Origin: Gammaproteobacteria bacterium | GTDB taxonomy: Bacteria > Pseudomonadota > Gammaproteobacteria > Pseudomonadales > Azotimanducaceae | DNA length: 64,000 bases | Reading direction: 5' to 3' | Assembly (NCBI GenBank): GCA_026707735.1 | Contig: JAPOWH010000006.1 | Span: 62,001 to 126,000 of the forward strand | Shown here: in pieces, positions 1-9,071 of the stretch | How positions within the stretch are numbered: the first letter of the stretch is position 1 | Layout: each line of letters begins with the position of its first letter | Made by a program: the position numbers and the translations under genes | The notes under the pieces: model-generated | Database searches by the model: none | The model's input: only the letters and a program-made list of their open reading frames with translations | What the model was told of the DNA's origin: nothing

Positions 1-468
1 CTGCATTCGCTCATTCCTGGTTCCGATCATTGGCCCATGTTTGAGAGGAATCAGTCTGATCAGTTTGAGGGACGAACGATTCAAGTGCATGTAGAGGAAT
101 GCGATTCTCCTTGGCTCAGTCAAATGGCTGGAAGTCAAATTCCAGTTCCGGTAGCACACGGGGAAGGGCGTGCCTTGTTCAAGGACGACAGCTCTCGCAA
201 CGAGCTAGACGCGAGCAATCGAGTGGCGTTCCGGTATGTCAATGGGATTGGTGAGCCAACTGAAATATACCCATTGAATCCCAATGGCTCAACCGACGCC
301 ATAGCTGGGACGGTCTCCGCAGATGGAAGAGTGTTGATTCTCATGCCGCACCCAGAACGTGTGTATCGGACTATTCAAAATTCGTGGGTCGATCCAGCAC
401 TTCGCAATCGAGAATACAGCCCCTGGTTCCAATTGTTCCGTAATGCCTGGGATGCGTTTCAGCACTAG
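1..468 (+). CDS. purL: Phosphoribosylformylglycinamidine synthase (FGAM synthase), C-terminal part
   Basis: This is the 3' end of purL, cut by the window start; the reading frame is open from base 1. It covers most of the C-terminal class I glutamine amidotransferase domain of the large single-chain PurL, which supplies ammonia for converting FGAR to FGAM in purine synthesis in the cytoplasm. The segments LIPGSDHWP, SPWLSQMAGSQIPVPVAHGEG, RYVNGIGEPTEIYPLNPNGS and MPHPERV match the end of proteobacterial PurL. The His and Glu of PHPE belong to the glutaminase triad; the catalytic Cys lies upstream of the window. A second purine gene, purT, lies about 7 kb downstream but is not in the same operon. 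The domain order and length of the rest of the protein cannot be seen. Confidence 0.95.
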   Translation: MHSLIPGSDHWPMFERNQSDQFEGRTIQVHVEECDSPWLSQMAGSQIPVPVAHGEGRALFKDDSSRNELDASNRVAFRYVNGIGEPTEIYPLNPNGSTDAIAGTVSADGRVLILMPHPERVYRTIQNSWVDPALRNREYSPWFQLFRNAWDAFQH

Positions 469-897
469 CTTACCGATTTTTGGGCTAGCAGTAGGCGATG
501 CCCGAGAACTGTGAGGAATGGGCCACAAACGAGCGTTAACTCAGAGCTTCAGGACGAACAGAAATTTGGTATATCTGTCCAATTCCAATTGCATGCTAAG
601 TCGTGAAGTCAAACTACTTGGACCAATCGGCCCTTTTTTATGAGTTTGAATTAGTGTGCTCTTTGTAGTTTGCTGACAACCAATTGTTCATCTTGCTCCC
701 TCGCAAGACCAGACGATATTGCAATCGATCGCTTAGTGAGCCTAAAACGGTGTAGTGAAACAGTACAAACAATCAGGAGTTAACAAATCAAATTCAAAGA
801 ATGTATAATATAAATGCATAAAATGTCTATTTCACGTATTTTGAGCAATCTCAATATACCAACGGTAGGCTCAATGAGTTAGATTTCGATTGTACGT
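469..897. other. Intergenic region between purL and the abiE pair
   Basis: This gap of 429 bases holds no credible gene. Its 3' half is clearly AT-richer than the flanking genes, which is typical of the neighbourhood of acquired toxin-antitoxin modules. A run of six T follows a GC-rich stretch near 635-645, but the preceding stem is weak, so a purL terminator there is only a guess. A promoter-like element for the abiE pair is listed separately. Between that promoter and the abiEi start is a short inverted repeat (TTGAG, four-base spacer, CTCAA, 841-854) that could be an antitoxin operator. Confidence 0.5.
780..809 (+). promoter_or_regulatory. Putative sigma70 promoter for the abiE pair
   Basis: A -35 like TTAACA (780-785) and a perfect -10 TATAAT (804-809) are separated by 18 bases in an AT-rich stretch, about 90 bases before the first abiEi start codon. 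Spacing and orientation fit. Antitoxins of this family usually repress their own promoter by binding inverted repeats, and a small inverted repeat lies at 841-854. Confidence 0.45.
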
Positions 898-1728
898 GTG
901 GATGCGCTTTCGCCGATGACAAGCCTTAAGGACCCATTTGGAAACCACGGTGCGATGCCGCAAGCTAGGCGAAACTTGGCCAAAGTTGTTCGACAATCTC
1001 CTGAGATCTTTCGAATCGACGATGTTGTTGAGACGCTCGCAGTCAGCCGAACCCAAGCAACAAGCTTAGTGTCCCGGTGGACTCGCCAGGGGTGGCTCCG
1101 CCGCGTTGGACCAGGTGCATATGCTGCTGCCCCAATTGGATTGCTCGATAACGCACTTGTTCTCGACGATCCTTGGCTGTTGGTTCCGGTGCTTTACTCT
1201 CCAGCTTATGTTGGCGGATGGAGCGCCGCAGAATACTGGGACCTCACTGAACAAATTTTTGGCGCCATCGTTGTGATGACTATGAAATCGATTCGGACAA
1301 ACAAACAGATCCATCATGGAACTCAATTTGTACTACGCCGAATCCAAGAAAAGAGGTTCTATGGCTTAGAAACGGTCTGGCGAGGAAGTACAAAAGTGTG
1401 TGTGTCAGACATCCATCGTACGATCATTGACCTTTTGGATACACCGTCGATCGGAGGAGGATTCCAGCATGTGGCCGATTGTGTAAGCAACTATCTCCAC
1501 AGTGAACATCGCGACGATGGAGTATTGATCAATTACGCAAAGCATTTCGAGAACGGCGCAGTGGTCAAGCGTCTTGGTTTCTTGGCGGAGAAAGAGTCTC
1601 CTTCGAATGAATTGATAGAGCAATGTCAAAACGCACTGACCGCGGGAAATGCCAAACTTGACCCGTCACTTGAATGTCCGAAACTAATTTCCAAGTGGCG
1701 TCTTTGGGTCCCATCAGTCTGGCGATGA
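898..1728 (+). CDS. AbiEi-family antitoxin / transcriptional regulator
   Basis: The protein has up to 276 residues and looks like the antitoxin of a type IV AbiE system. Residues about 25-80 form a winged-helix N-terminal domain (ARRNLAKVV...EIFRIDDVVETLAVSRTQATSLVSRW, then GWLRRVGPGAYA, a hallmark of the AbiEi N-terminal domain). A C-terminal AbiEi-like domain follows (WSAAEYWDLTEQ, FYGLETVWRGSTKVCVSDIHRTIIDLLDTP). In characterised systems AbiEi binds its promoter DNA and neutralises the nucleotidyltransferase toxin AbiEii without forming a stable complex. The gene directly precedes the toxin with a gap of under ten bases, so they are co-transcribed. The first start is GTG at 898; ATG at 916 or 955 are realistic alternatives because the extra N-terminal residues are not conserved-looking. 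Confidence 0.85.
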   Translation: MDALSPMTSLKDPFGNHGAMPQARRNLAKVVRQSPEIFRIDDVVETLAVSRTQATSLVSRWTRQGWLRRVGPGAYAAAPIGLLDNALVLDDPWLLVPVLYSPAYVGGWSAAEYWDLTEQIFGAIVVMTMKSIRTNKQIHHGTQFVLRRIQEKRFYGLETVWRGSTKVCVSDIHRTIIDLLDTPSIGGGFQHVADCVSNYLHSEHRDDGVLINYAKHFENGAVVKRLGFLAEKESPSNELIEQCQNALTAGNAKLDPSLECPKLISKWRLWVPSVWR

Positions 1729-1737
1729 GACAGATTG

Positions 1738-2583
1738 GTGATTAGCAAGAACGAAATAATGAGAATCTCAACCAATTTGAGACTTTCACCTCATGTCATA
1801 GAAAAGGACTATGTTCTCGGTTGGCTTCTGTGGGGAATTGCTCGCAATCCAACGTTGGGAGAAAACTGGCTATTCAAAGGAGGCACCTGTCTTAAGAAGT
1901 GCTTCTTTGGGTCCTACAGATTCTCCGAAGACCTAGACTTTACGCCTATCGGCAGTTCAATTGTTGAGGAAGACTTTTTGTACCAAATCTTGTCGGATAT
2001 AGTCGAAAGTGTTTACTTGGAAACTGGAATCGAGTTTCCATCCAATACCAGGAAATTGGAGATTTTTACGACCGCTCAGCACCGACGTCATTGTCAGATC
2101 CGAATCGGCTATCAAGCTCCGGTTTCACGGCGCGGGAGAAACGCTCCTCGCATCAAGATAGATTTGACACCGAACGAACGAGTTGTCTTACAGCCGGTTT
2201 ACCGGTCTGTGATTCATTCTTACTCGGATGAGCCAGAGAGTGGCATTTCCGTGCGCACCTATGCGTTTGCAGAGATATTTGCCGAAAAGATTAGAGCACT
2301 TGCAGAGCGTGCACGTCCGAGAGACCTATACGATGTGATACATCTCTACCGCAGTAAAGAAATACTCCCTGAAGCGTCAATGCTGCTCGACGTTCTTCGT
2401 CGTAAGTGTGAATTCAGGAAAATCAAGTTACCGGATATTGCTGATCTTGAACCACAACAAGGCATCTTAGAACAAAACTGGGAGTTGATGTTGGGTAGTC
2501 AAGTGCCCGTTCTGACTCCATTCGCTACTTGGTGGATCGACTTGGCGTCATTCTTCGATTGGCTCTATGGGCGCGTAGTGTGA
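1738..2583 (+). CDS. AbiEii-family nucleotidyltransferase toxin
   Basis: The protein of about 281 residues belongs to the AbiEii/AbiGii (DUF1814, MNT-like) nucleotidyltransferase toxins. The visible signature is FKGGTCLKKCFFGSYRFSEDLDFT (near residues 46-68): the GG motif followed by the catalytic DLD aspartates. The later motif EKIRALAERARPRDLYDVIHL (near 180-200) matches conserved motif III/IV (EKxRA...RDxYD). Characterised relatives transfer nucleotides to tRNA or other targets and are bacteriostatic, giving phage defence by abortive infection. All key residues are present, so the toxin is probably functional. Start codons in frame are TTG 1735 and GTG 1738; there is no ATG nearby. Translation is probably coupled to the antitoxin gene, whose stop lies at 1726-1728. 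Confidence 0.88.
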   Translation: MISKNEIMRISTNLRLSPHVIEKDYVLGWLLWGIARNPTLGENWLFKGGTCLKKCFFGSYRFSEDLDFTPIGSSIVEEDFLYQILSDIVESVYLETGIEFPSNTRKLEIFTTAQHRRHCQIRIGYQAPVSRRGRNAPRIKIDLTPNERVVLQPVYRSVIHSYSDEPESGISVRTYAFAEIFAEKIRALAERARPRDLYDVIHLYRSKEILPEASMLLDVLRRKCEFRKIKLPDIADLEPQQGILEQNWELMLGSQVPVLTPFATWWIDLASFFDWLYGRVV

Positions 2584-2879
2584 TGACGAGTGATAATGCC
2601 GAACAGGCAACTGACCCACAGCTACACAGTTGAGCTGTTTATTGCGTCATTACACGAGACTGCGTTGTCCACTTGCCAGATGAAAGCTTTAGTGCGACAA
2701 ATACTAGATGCATCTGAATCGAAGTCAATCGTTCGTTTTATTCTGTTCTGCGGAGATCTTATGGGCTTTCACCTCGCAGGCAAACTCAATCGACCTCTCC
2801 AATGCATTCACTATAAGGACATTTGGCACAGCGGACAACATTTATTTTGGTGTGGCGGTGAAAACCACGAGGAAATCCC

Positions 2880-3416
2880 ATGAGTCTCTATGAACTTGAG
2901 AGGAACCGAGTCAAAACGGAAGGTGACGTCTGGGTTGCCCCAACGGCTGTCGTCATTGGAAGGGTACTACTCAAGCACAATTCCAGCGTCTGGTGGGGAG
3001 CAGTTCTACGTGGAGACTACGAACCCATTGTCGTCGGTGAGGCCTCGAACATTCAGGACAACAGCGTAATTCACATGGACGAAGACTATCCGGTGACAAT
3101 TGGGAATCGCGTCACAGTTGGCCATAAAGTCGTGCTGCACGGCTGCACAATCGGCGATAACAGCTTGATTGGCATTAATTCCGTTGTTATGAATGGCGTA
3201 CAGATCGGCGAAAACTGCCTAATTGGGTCCAACACTCTCATCACGGAGGACAAGCAAATACCCCCAGGAAGCCTTGTTCTGGGATCTCCAGGCAAAGTGG
3301 TCAGAGAGCTGTCGGCGGCCGAAATCGAGGAATTGACGGAGTTTTCAGAGAGATACGTGCGAAATTCAGCAAGGTACAGAATGTCCCTCAAAGAGCAGGC
3401 CGCATTTTCCGCCTAG
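2880..3416 (+). CDS. Gamma-class carbonic anhydrase-like hexapeptide-repeat protein (YrdA/PaaY type)
   Basis: This 178-residue protein is a left-handed beta-helix of hexapeptide repeats (for example [35 protein letters not shown]) with a C-terminal helix, as in E. coli YrdA and PaaY. The three histidines that bind the metal in gamma-carbonic anhydrases are at H65 (SVIHMD), H82 and H87 ([10 protein letters not shown]). The RGD motif that precedes the repeats in this family is also present (VLRGDYEPI). Such proteins trimerise and bind Zn or Fe; carbonic anhydrase activity has been shown for only some. It follows the abiE genes at a distance of about 300 bases and is probably an independent unit. 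It converges with the large permease gene on the other strand. Confidence 0.9.
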   Translation: MSLYELERNRVKTEGDVWVAPTAVVIGRVLLKHNSSVWWGAVLRGDYEPIVVGEASNIQDNSVIHMDEDYPVTIGNRVTVGHKVVLHGCTIGDNSLIGINSVVMNGVQIGENCLIGSNTLITEDKQIPPGSLVLGSPGKVVRELSAAEIEELTEFSERYVRNSARYRMSLKEQAAFSA

Positions 3417-3450
3417 AACTTTGCCACTTGAACTGCAAATCCCAAGTGAT

Positions 3451-6400
3451 CTATTCTGAGTCCATGTAGGTCCATTTGACCGCATCGGCAAATACATAGT
3501 CAGCATTTGATTCGTTGCTAAGAGAGACCTTGGCGACACCAGGTTCTTCAATATCTAGCACACCTAGCTCATTCCAACCTTCGTGCCAGTCTTCTTGATC
3601 TCGGTCTAATTCCCAGTCTTGGCGTCCAACTGAAACACTCATCTCGTAATTGCCATTCCTAGCGGTGGATGGAAAGTGGTAGGAGAGCGACCATCTTCCG
3701 CTTCGAAACAGTTCGGCGTTGAAGGAAATCTCCTGAGTAGGCCGTTTACTTGTGTTCGCGAACACATAGGTATGTCGGTATCGACCCCAACAAGCCCCCC
3801 ATGAGCTTCGTGCCCAAATTCCCGTATGTGTTGCAATATAGGAGGCAATTGGCAAACCGTTGTCTTGCCCTTTCTCACGAGGATGGAAACTGCGAAAGAG
3901 TGTGGATCCAAACATTGCCAAGCCTCCGTCGGAGGAGGGCTTTCTACTAGCAAATTCAAATCCGGGATCCAAGTCGTCGACTACGATGACATTTGGGTCT
4001 ATTTCTGATCTCCATTGGGACGGGACTAGCGAATACCCTTGGGAGTCGTCGATGGACTCCACGAGGTCGTTAGGCAACGATTCCACATTTTGAACTGGAA
4101 TTTCCAATGTGCCACGGTTGAGCGACAGGAACGTGTTTGCGTCAATCGCGCCAATTCGGTTCTCGGTTCTCATGACCAGTGTGTACGAGGTCTTACCCTG
4201 AAGTTCAAATGGTCCCAACGTGTTAGTGTCGGCAAACGCTTGATGCGCAATGTTCTCAATGAACACTTCTTTAAACTCAAAGGATTCCAACCAAAGGTGC
4301 GCAGATGCATCCTCGCCACTACGTAGGTGGAGCAAGCTCATGTAATTGTTTCCTTGGTCGTCCGGTTCGTCCAATCGGACCTGTTGTACAACGGAAAATT
4401 GCACTCCTGGCAACTTGTTATTCAGCAATGCACTTTGAATCAACGGTTGAATGCTCAAATTGTTCGACTGAAACGTACCTGAAATGAGTTTTAGGTCGAC
4501 GGGCTTAGATTCAGAACTTGCCACAATTTTTGCAACGGTTGACGCGACGTTATCTTGGTTGAAGGATGCGTTGACCATCTCAGAAAGCTTTAGCACTCTG
4601 AATTTCTGTTTTCTGAAGTAGTCGTCTGACTCGGGAGTTACCTGTTGGTGCGATTCGTTTTGCCTTGCGAAGAAGGATCTTTCGATCGATTCCCAAAACG
4701 AGTGTGAGTTTAAGAGCGTTTCAAGAAAATCTCTGAGGTCGTACCTGTCAATCATGCCACGGAGGGTGCGGGCGACGTACCTTAAGTTCACCGTTGTTTC
4801 GTTAGAGAGTTCATTTGCCATTTCAAAGTCGAATCGGTATTTTTGTGTCGATTCCGCGGCCAACATTGTGAGCAGCAAGTGCTCCACTACTAGCTTGGCA
4901 AGCAGCGAGTGGTCGAGATCTTCACCTGTCGCTGAGAAATTCTTGAGAACACCTTGGATTACGGCATCTTCGAAGGTCTGATTGAAAATGCAATTAGTCC
5001 AGTAGTATGAGATTCCATACTCTACTTGCTCCGCGAAGAAGCCATACGCGTCATCAACCGCGCTGCGCATGTCATGCAGACGGTCGAGACGTGCGAATGG
5101 CAGTGTGGACTCTCGGAACATTAGCATCGAGTCAATCTCGAGATCAGTGCCTCTATTTTTGTTAAGCAGCGAGAGAGTCGTTGGAACCTCGACAACACTA
5201 AATTCACTGTTTGGAAACTCTATTCCGTGAGAGCTTAACGTTAATATGGCTTCACTTACATAGCGAACGATTCCATCCTTTAGCAACTGGGTTTGTGCAA
5301 CTCTTCTCTCGTGCCGCTTGTGGACCAGCACATTTACTACCAATTCCTCGAATGCGTGCTGTTCGACCGAAAAGTCGGAGGCTATTAGAGCCAGGGACTG
5401 GTAGCTGCCTTGTATGGCAAAGCTGTCGCTAGCTGCATCTTGGTGTCTTAGCAACTCGCCTCGTGCTGTAACTAAGCTCCACGATTCGAGTTTAAGCTCT
5501 ACCCCGAGGTTCACAGCAAACGAACTGTCCGCCGAGTCGTTGTCAATATATGTGGGCGGTTGAAGCGGTCTCGGATACCAGTGACTCATTGGAGTCAGTG
5601 CGATGTAGTCCCTGGTAAAGACGCTGGATCGCTGCCCCATCAAGCGCACCATCTGTGGACTGATATCAGAGTCAGTGTTCTGAGGAACATGATTGATCAA
5701 GTAGTATGGATTTGGATCACCACTTGTTCTTATCGAAAGCTCGTGCTCCTCGCCATTTACGGGTTTGCACGATGAGAGATCGAGTTCGAGAATGCCGTTG
5801 TTGTGTGTATAGACCAACGGTACTTCATTGCAAGAGATTTCTCTCACTAGCAATCCTGGATTGAGCGCAAATGAGGCCAATGATTTTGTAGTCTTGGATT
5901 GGTCTTTAGGACCCAGGTTCTGCAGCGCGATTGTGTACTTGAGATTAAGGTCCACCCGTGTTCCAGGCAATACTCGCACGTTGCCCTCGATGGACTTGAC
6001 TACTGTGCGTTGCTCAAGCGTTCGCGAAGCTTCTTCGTAGGATTGAATCCAAATCTGTCGTTGGATGGCATCGACAATTGTGTTCGTGTGAACAGCCGCT
6101 TGGCAAACAACGCATATGGAAGTAAGTGAAATTGCTAAGGGTATGTAGAACCTGCGTTTTGCCTGGTCCGTTCGATCATGAAAGGTAGCAGTTGCCGAAA
6201 TGAGAGCAATCGACATACAGAATACTGAGAGCCAGTAGACGAAGTGCTTTGCAAGAAAGTAATCGGGCGCAATGTCCGTAGGAAATAGACTAGCGGCACT
6301 GTAGCCAAATGTGAATGACCCCAGATCCCAAGGCAGCAGGGGGCTAACAATTGCTTGAATCAACAGAATGAGTGTGGTTCCTACAAATGCGATTGCTCCA

Positions 6401-6966
6401 CTCCTAAACACCTCACATATCAGAAGCGCTAGACTCGTCCAGAAGAACAGCGCAATGCATAGATTGATCAATACAAACACTAGCGACCACGGCTCGAACA
6501 CCTCCACAATTCCAGGGTGTAGGGTTACATCGATCGCTGCTATTCCCTGATAGGCAAGCGCGAGAGCAATTAGAAAGACAGCTACTAGAAGCGTGGCGGT
6601 TAGAGCTCTCGCCAGCGCCAGGAGAAAGTTGCTCACTCCGCGATGGGTGACAACTACGCTCTCAATCGAGTCTTCACGATATTTTGGAAGACGAAGTGCG
6701 AGGACTAATGAAACCAAGATGCACAGGTAGAAAAGCAGCGGTTCATATCCGCCCATGCCGTACTTGGGATTCGATACGCCATGCATTGGGGCATACCACG
6801 ACACCAAGTGATGAAATGTCCCCAAGCAAAGCGCAAAGCCAACAATGATGAGAGCAAGTAACACGAGCAGCGTCGATGTCGAGACTCTTCGAAACAAGTG
6901 CTTAAGATCGAGGAGGATCAGCGACTTGACGTTGTTTGCGGTTCCGCGCATGTTCTGGAACATCAT
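3451..6966 (-). CDS. ABC-2 type permease fused to a degenerate M1 aminopeptidase-like region and a golvesin-like C-terminal domain
   Basis: This 1171-residue membrane protein has an N-terminal ABC-2 permease unit with six or more hydrophobic segments in residues 1-300 (for example STLLVLLALIIVGFALCL). A large soluble region follows that resembles the periplasmic M1 aminopeptidase part of known ABC permease/M1 fusions: a beta-saddle near 330-440, then RDYIALTPMSHWYPRP and a stretch ending FSVVEVPTTLSLL near 590-660. No HEXXH zinc motif can be found in the following helical region, so peptidase activity is probably lost. The last 150 residues (LFRSGRWSLSYHFP ... ADYVFADAVKWTYM) resemble golvesin/Xly beta-sandwich binding domains. 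No ABC ATPase gene is adjacent, so a partner must be encoded elsewhere. Function and substrate are unknown; the domain assignments come from reading the sequence. Confidence 0.7.
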   Translation of the reverse strand: MMFQNMRGTANNVKSLILLDLKHLFRRVSTSTLLVLLALIIVGFALCLGTFHHLVSWYAPMHGVSNPKYGMGGYEPLLFYLCILVSLVLALRLPKYREDSIESVVVTHRGVSNFLLALARALTATLLVAVFLIALALAYQGIAAIDVTLHPGIVEVFEPWSLVFVLINLCIALFFWTSLALLICEVFRSGAIAFVGTTLILLIQAIVSPLLPWDLGSFTFGYSAASLFPTDIAPDYFLAKHFVYWLSVFCMSIALISATATFHDRTDQAKRRFYIPLAISLTSICVVCQAAVHTNTIVDAIQRQIWIQSYEEASRTLEQRTVVKSIEGNVRVLPGTRVDLNLKYTIALQNLGPKDQSKTTKSLASFALNPGLLVREISCNEVPLVYTHNNGILELDLSSCKPVNGEEHELSIRTSGDPNPYYLINHVPQNTDSDISPQMVRLMGQRSSVFTRDYIALTPMSHWYPRPLQPPTYIDNDSADSSFAVNLGVELKLESWSLVTARGELLRHQDAASDSFAIQGSYQSLALIASDFSVEQHAFEELVVNVLVHKRHERRVAQTQLLKDGIVRYVSEAILTLSSHGIEFPNSEFSVVEVPTTLSLLNKNRGTDLEIDSMLMFRESTLPFARLDRLHDMRSAVDDAYGFFAEQVEYGISYYWTNCIFNQTFEDAVIQGVLKNFSATGEDLDHSLLAKLVVEHLLLTMLAAESTQKYRFDFEMANELSNETTVNLRYVARTLRGMIDRYDLRDFLETLLNSHSFWESIERSFFARQNESHQQVTPESDDYFRKQKFRVLKLSEMVNASFNQDNVASTVAKIVASSESKPVDLKLISGTFQSNNLSIQPLIQSALLNNKLPGVQFSVVQQVRLDEPDDQGNNYMSLLHLRSGEDASAHLWLESFEFKEVFIENIAHQAFADTNTLGPFELQGKTSYTLVMRTENRIGAIDANTFLSLNRGTLEIPVQNVESLPNDLVESIDDSQGYSLVPSQWRSEIDPNVIVVDDLDPGFEFASRKPSSDGGLAMFGSTLFRSFHPREKGQDNGLPIASYIATHTGIWARSSWGACWGRYRHTYVFANTSKRPTQEISFNAELFRSGRWSLSYHFPSTARNGNYEMSVSVGRQDWELDRDQEDWHEGWNELGVLDIEEPGVAKVSLSNESNADYVFADAVKWTYMDSE

Positions 6967-6981
6967 TGAATTAGTATTCCT

Positions 6982-7006
6982 AAATATTTGATTTAATTGA
7001 ATATTT
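6982..7006. promoter_or_regulatory. AT-rich inverted repeat upstream of the large permease gene
   Basis: AAATATT (6982-6988) and AATATTT (7000-7006) form a perfect 7-base inverted repeat with an 11-base spacer, beginning 15 bases before the permease start codon at 6966. The position fits an operator or promoter element. An AT-rich chance repeat is possible. Confidence 0.3.
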
Positions 7007-7007
7007 C

Positions 7008-7367
7008 TTATCTTATCCTGGACACATTGGCAATAGAATACGGACTAATACACTGCTTGTGCGAACAAGCCGATGAGTCGTAGTGGAACCAATCTACTCG
7101 AAATCGTTGGCACTTCGTCGTGCCCCCGCCGCTGGCTGTCAAGCCAACGGTGCACATGTCCATATTACTGTTGGAGCATTCAATTGCTTCGACTGTAGGT
7201 GGGCATTCATTGCCGTCTCGCACATTGTGCTGACTTAGGCGTATTCCATTAGGAACTGACCTCATAAATGGCGCCAGCCAAGTGAGAGTTCGGCGGGAAT
7301 TCGCTGGTAAGATACCGTTGGAGTGTCCGGTGCTTAACAATGCACGTCCTCCGCTCTTGTTAGTCAA
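7008..7367 (-). CDS. Possible small cysteine-rich hypothetical protein
   Basis: A 119-codon ORF occupies most of the 426-base gap between the large permease (start 6966) and purT (start 7393), reading in the permease direction and ending 41 bases before it. I do not recognise it. The C-terminal half is rich in cysteine (ECPPTVEAIEC, DMC, KCQRF, SACSHKQC), which suggests disulfides or metal binding. However, there is no N-terminal signal peptide, no obvious ribosome-binding site and no hydrophobic segment. It may be a chance ORF or the remnant of a secreted protein that lost its signal sequence. I see nothing else in this gap apart from the inverted repeat at 6982-7006. Confidence 0.3.
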   Translation of the reverse strand: MTNKSGGRALLSTGHSNGILPANSRRTLTWLAPFMRSVPNGIRLSQHNVRDGNECPPTVEAIECSNSNMDMCTVGLTASGGGTTKCQRFRVDWFHYDSSACSHKQCISPYSIANVSRIR

Positions 7368-7392
7368 GAATTGTGCTACTGGAGTCTAAAGC

Positions 7393-8574
7393 ATGACGAC
7401 AATTGGTACGCCCCTAACTAGTACCGCAACCCGTGTGATGTTGCTTGGCAGCGGCGAGTTGGGAAAGGAAGTCGTCATTGAATTGCAACGGCTTGGTGTG
7501 GAAACCATTGCCGTCGATCGCTACGACAACGCACCGGCAATGCAAGTAGCGCACCGAAGCCACACGATCGATATGTTGGACGGTTCGCAATTGACGTCAC
7601 TTGCTGAGAGCGAGAATCCTCATTTGATTGTCCCGGAAATCGAGGCGATCGCAACTTCATCGCTGAAAGATTTGGAAACCCAAGGCTATCGAGTGATTCC
7701 ATCTGCCAATGCAGTGCACTTGACCATGAACCGTGAAGGGATTCGCACGTTGGCGGCGGAAACACTAAAGATTCCCGTATCTGACTACTGCTTTGCGAAT
7801 TCCGAGCAGTCCTATTTGGACGGAGTCGAACAGATTGGGCTCCCATGCGTAGTTAAACCAACAATGAGCTCGTCGGGCAAGGGCCAGTCCGTGGTGCACT
7901 CCATGGATACAGCCCTTAAGTCTTGGAAGTACGCACAGGAAGGAACACGCGGTGCTGCAGAGAAAGTGATTATTGAGGAAATGATCGACTTCGACTACGA
8001 AATCACTCTCCTAACCGTCCAACATGTGAATGGGGTCGCCTACTGCGAACCAATAGGACACCGACAGGAACGAGGGGATTATCGCGAGTCGTGGCAGCCA
8101 CATGCTATGAAATCCAGTGTCCTTGAAGAGTGCCAGAGAATTGCTGCGAAAGTTACTGAAGCTCTAGGTGGATGGGGTTTGTACGGCGTAGAGTTCTTCA
8201 TAAGAGGCGAGCAGGTCTTCTTTAGCGAGCTGAGCCCTCGTCCCCACGATACCGGAATGGTCACTTTGGTTAGTCAGGACCTATCGGAATTCGCCTTGCA
8301 CGCGCGGGCAATCCTTGGATTGCCGATCCCCGCAATTGAAAACTATGGACCATCTGCAACAGCTGTGGTCATCGTTGAGGGCAGGTCGGAGCAAGTGCGT
8401 TTCGAAAAGTTAGATGAAGCGTTAAAGGAACCTGGCACGCATGTCAGGCTGTTTGGCAAGCCGCTCGTTAGCGGCGAGCGGCGTATGGGGGTGGCGCTCG
8501 CAAGGGCTGATTCAGTCGATGAAGCCCGATTCAAGGCGCGCGGTGCAGCAAGCAGAATTGGGTATGCCCTGTAG
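7393..8574 (+). CDS. purT: Formate-dependent phosphoribosylglycinamide formyltransferase (GAR transformylase 2)
   Basis: The 393-residue protein is PurT, an ATP-grasp enzyme that converts GAR, formate and ATP to formyl-GAR, the third step of purine synthesis, without folate. The N-terminal domain carries [29 protein letters not shown]. The ATP-grasp core has [17 protein letters not shown] and [19 protein letters not shown]. The metal-binding part [28 protein letters not shown] is fully typical. Length matches the family (about 390). It appears monocistronic: upstream is the permease promoter region and downstream a gap of about 110 bases. It presumably complements or replaces PurN. Confidence 0.97.
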   Translation: MTTIGTPLTSTATRVMLLGSGELGKEVVIELQRLGVETIAVDRYDNAPAMQVAHRSHTIDMLDGSQLTSLAESENPHLIVPEIEAIATSSLKDLETQGYRVIPSANAVHLTMNREGIRTLAAETLKIPVSDYCFANSEQSYLDGVEQIGLPCVVKPTMSSSGKGQSVVHSMDTALKSWKYAQEGTRGAAEKVIIEEMIDFDYEITLLTVQHVNGVAYCEPIGHRQERGDYRESWQPHAMKSSVLEECQRIAAKVTEALGGWGLYGVEFFIRGEQVFFSELSPRPHDTGMVTLVSQDLSEFALHARAILGLPIPAIENYGPSATAVVIVEGRSEQVRFEKLDEALKEPGTHVRLFGKPLVSGERRMGVALARADSVDEARFKARGAASRIGYAL

Positions 8575-8687
8575 GCAAACACGAGACACATAGCTTTCGT
8601 AAACGCTGCAATCTCGGTGTTCCTGCTTTCAAGCACACAACCCCTAACGCATTTCGAACATTGGCAAGGAACCAACTGGAGGAAAAG

Positions 8688-8921
8688 ATGTTTAAAGTTG
8701 AAGACAAGAATGGTTCGCAATTTTTGATTAATCCACATCAAATCTCGTATATTCGAGAGGTAAACAAGAAGACTCTCGAAATTGGTCTAGCTGGGATGGA
8801 CATTACAGTTCAATTCTCAACGATTAGAGTATCGACGGATGGTCGGGACCCCAGACGGGTATTGGAGGATTGGGAGATCCAACTGGACAGATGGTACGCC
8901 GCTAACCGGCGAGATGGGTAA
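8688..8921 (+). CDS. Small FlbD-like protein, paralogue 1
   Basis: This 77-residue protein begins MFKVEDKNGSQFLINPHQISYI. The start at ATG 8688 is set by a strong GGAGG at 8678-8682; an in-frame TTG at 8661 is unlikely. It is clearly a paralogue of the protein at 9648-9884: K-V-E-x-K-N-G near the start, L-I-N-P-x-x-I-x-Y-I, and an E-W/D-W...QL/IELW-type C-terminal helix are shared. The N-terminal half resembles the short beta-rich FlbD family (NG-x-F-x-LNPDLI pattern), but no flagellar genes are nearby, so the relation may be structural only. Function unknown. A small lipoprotein gene lies between the two paralogues. Confidence 0.7.
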   Translation: MFKVEDKNGSQFLINPHQISYIREVNKKTLEIGLAGMDITVQFSTIRVSTDGRDPRRVLEDWEIQLDRWYAANRRDG

Positions 8922-9071
8922 TGAGGTCGGGGAGCTTCTCAACGAACAAGAGGCAAAATCCAGTTCAGTGTTCAACCTAGCGTGCAATTTCGTTGGCGCG
9001 GCACGCAAACAGTTGCTAAAGATGCATCAATTCGAACCTATAATCTGTACTAGCATTGAGGAGAAAATGCC

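Noticed and set aside
2590-2893. Two overlapping ORFs between abiEii and the carbonic anhydrase gene.
   Set aside because: The frames overlap each other, the first runs into the next gene, neither has a ribosome-binding site and neither protein looks like a family member. The 296-base gap is probably non-coding.
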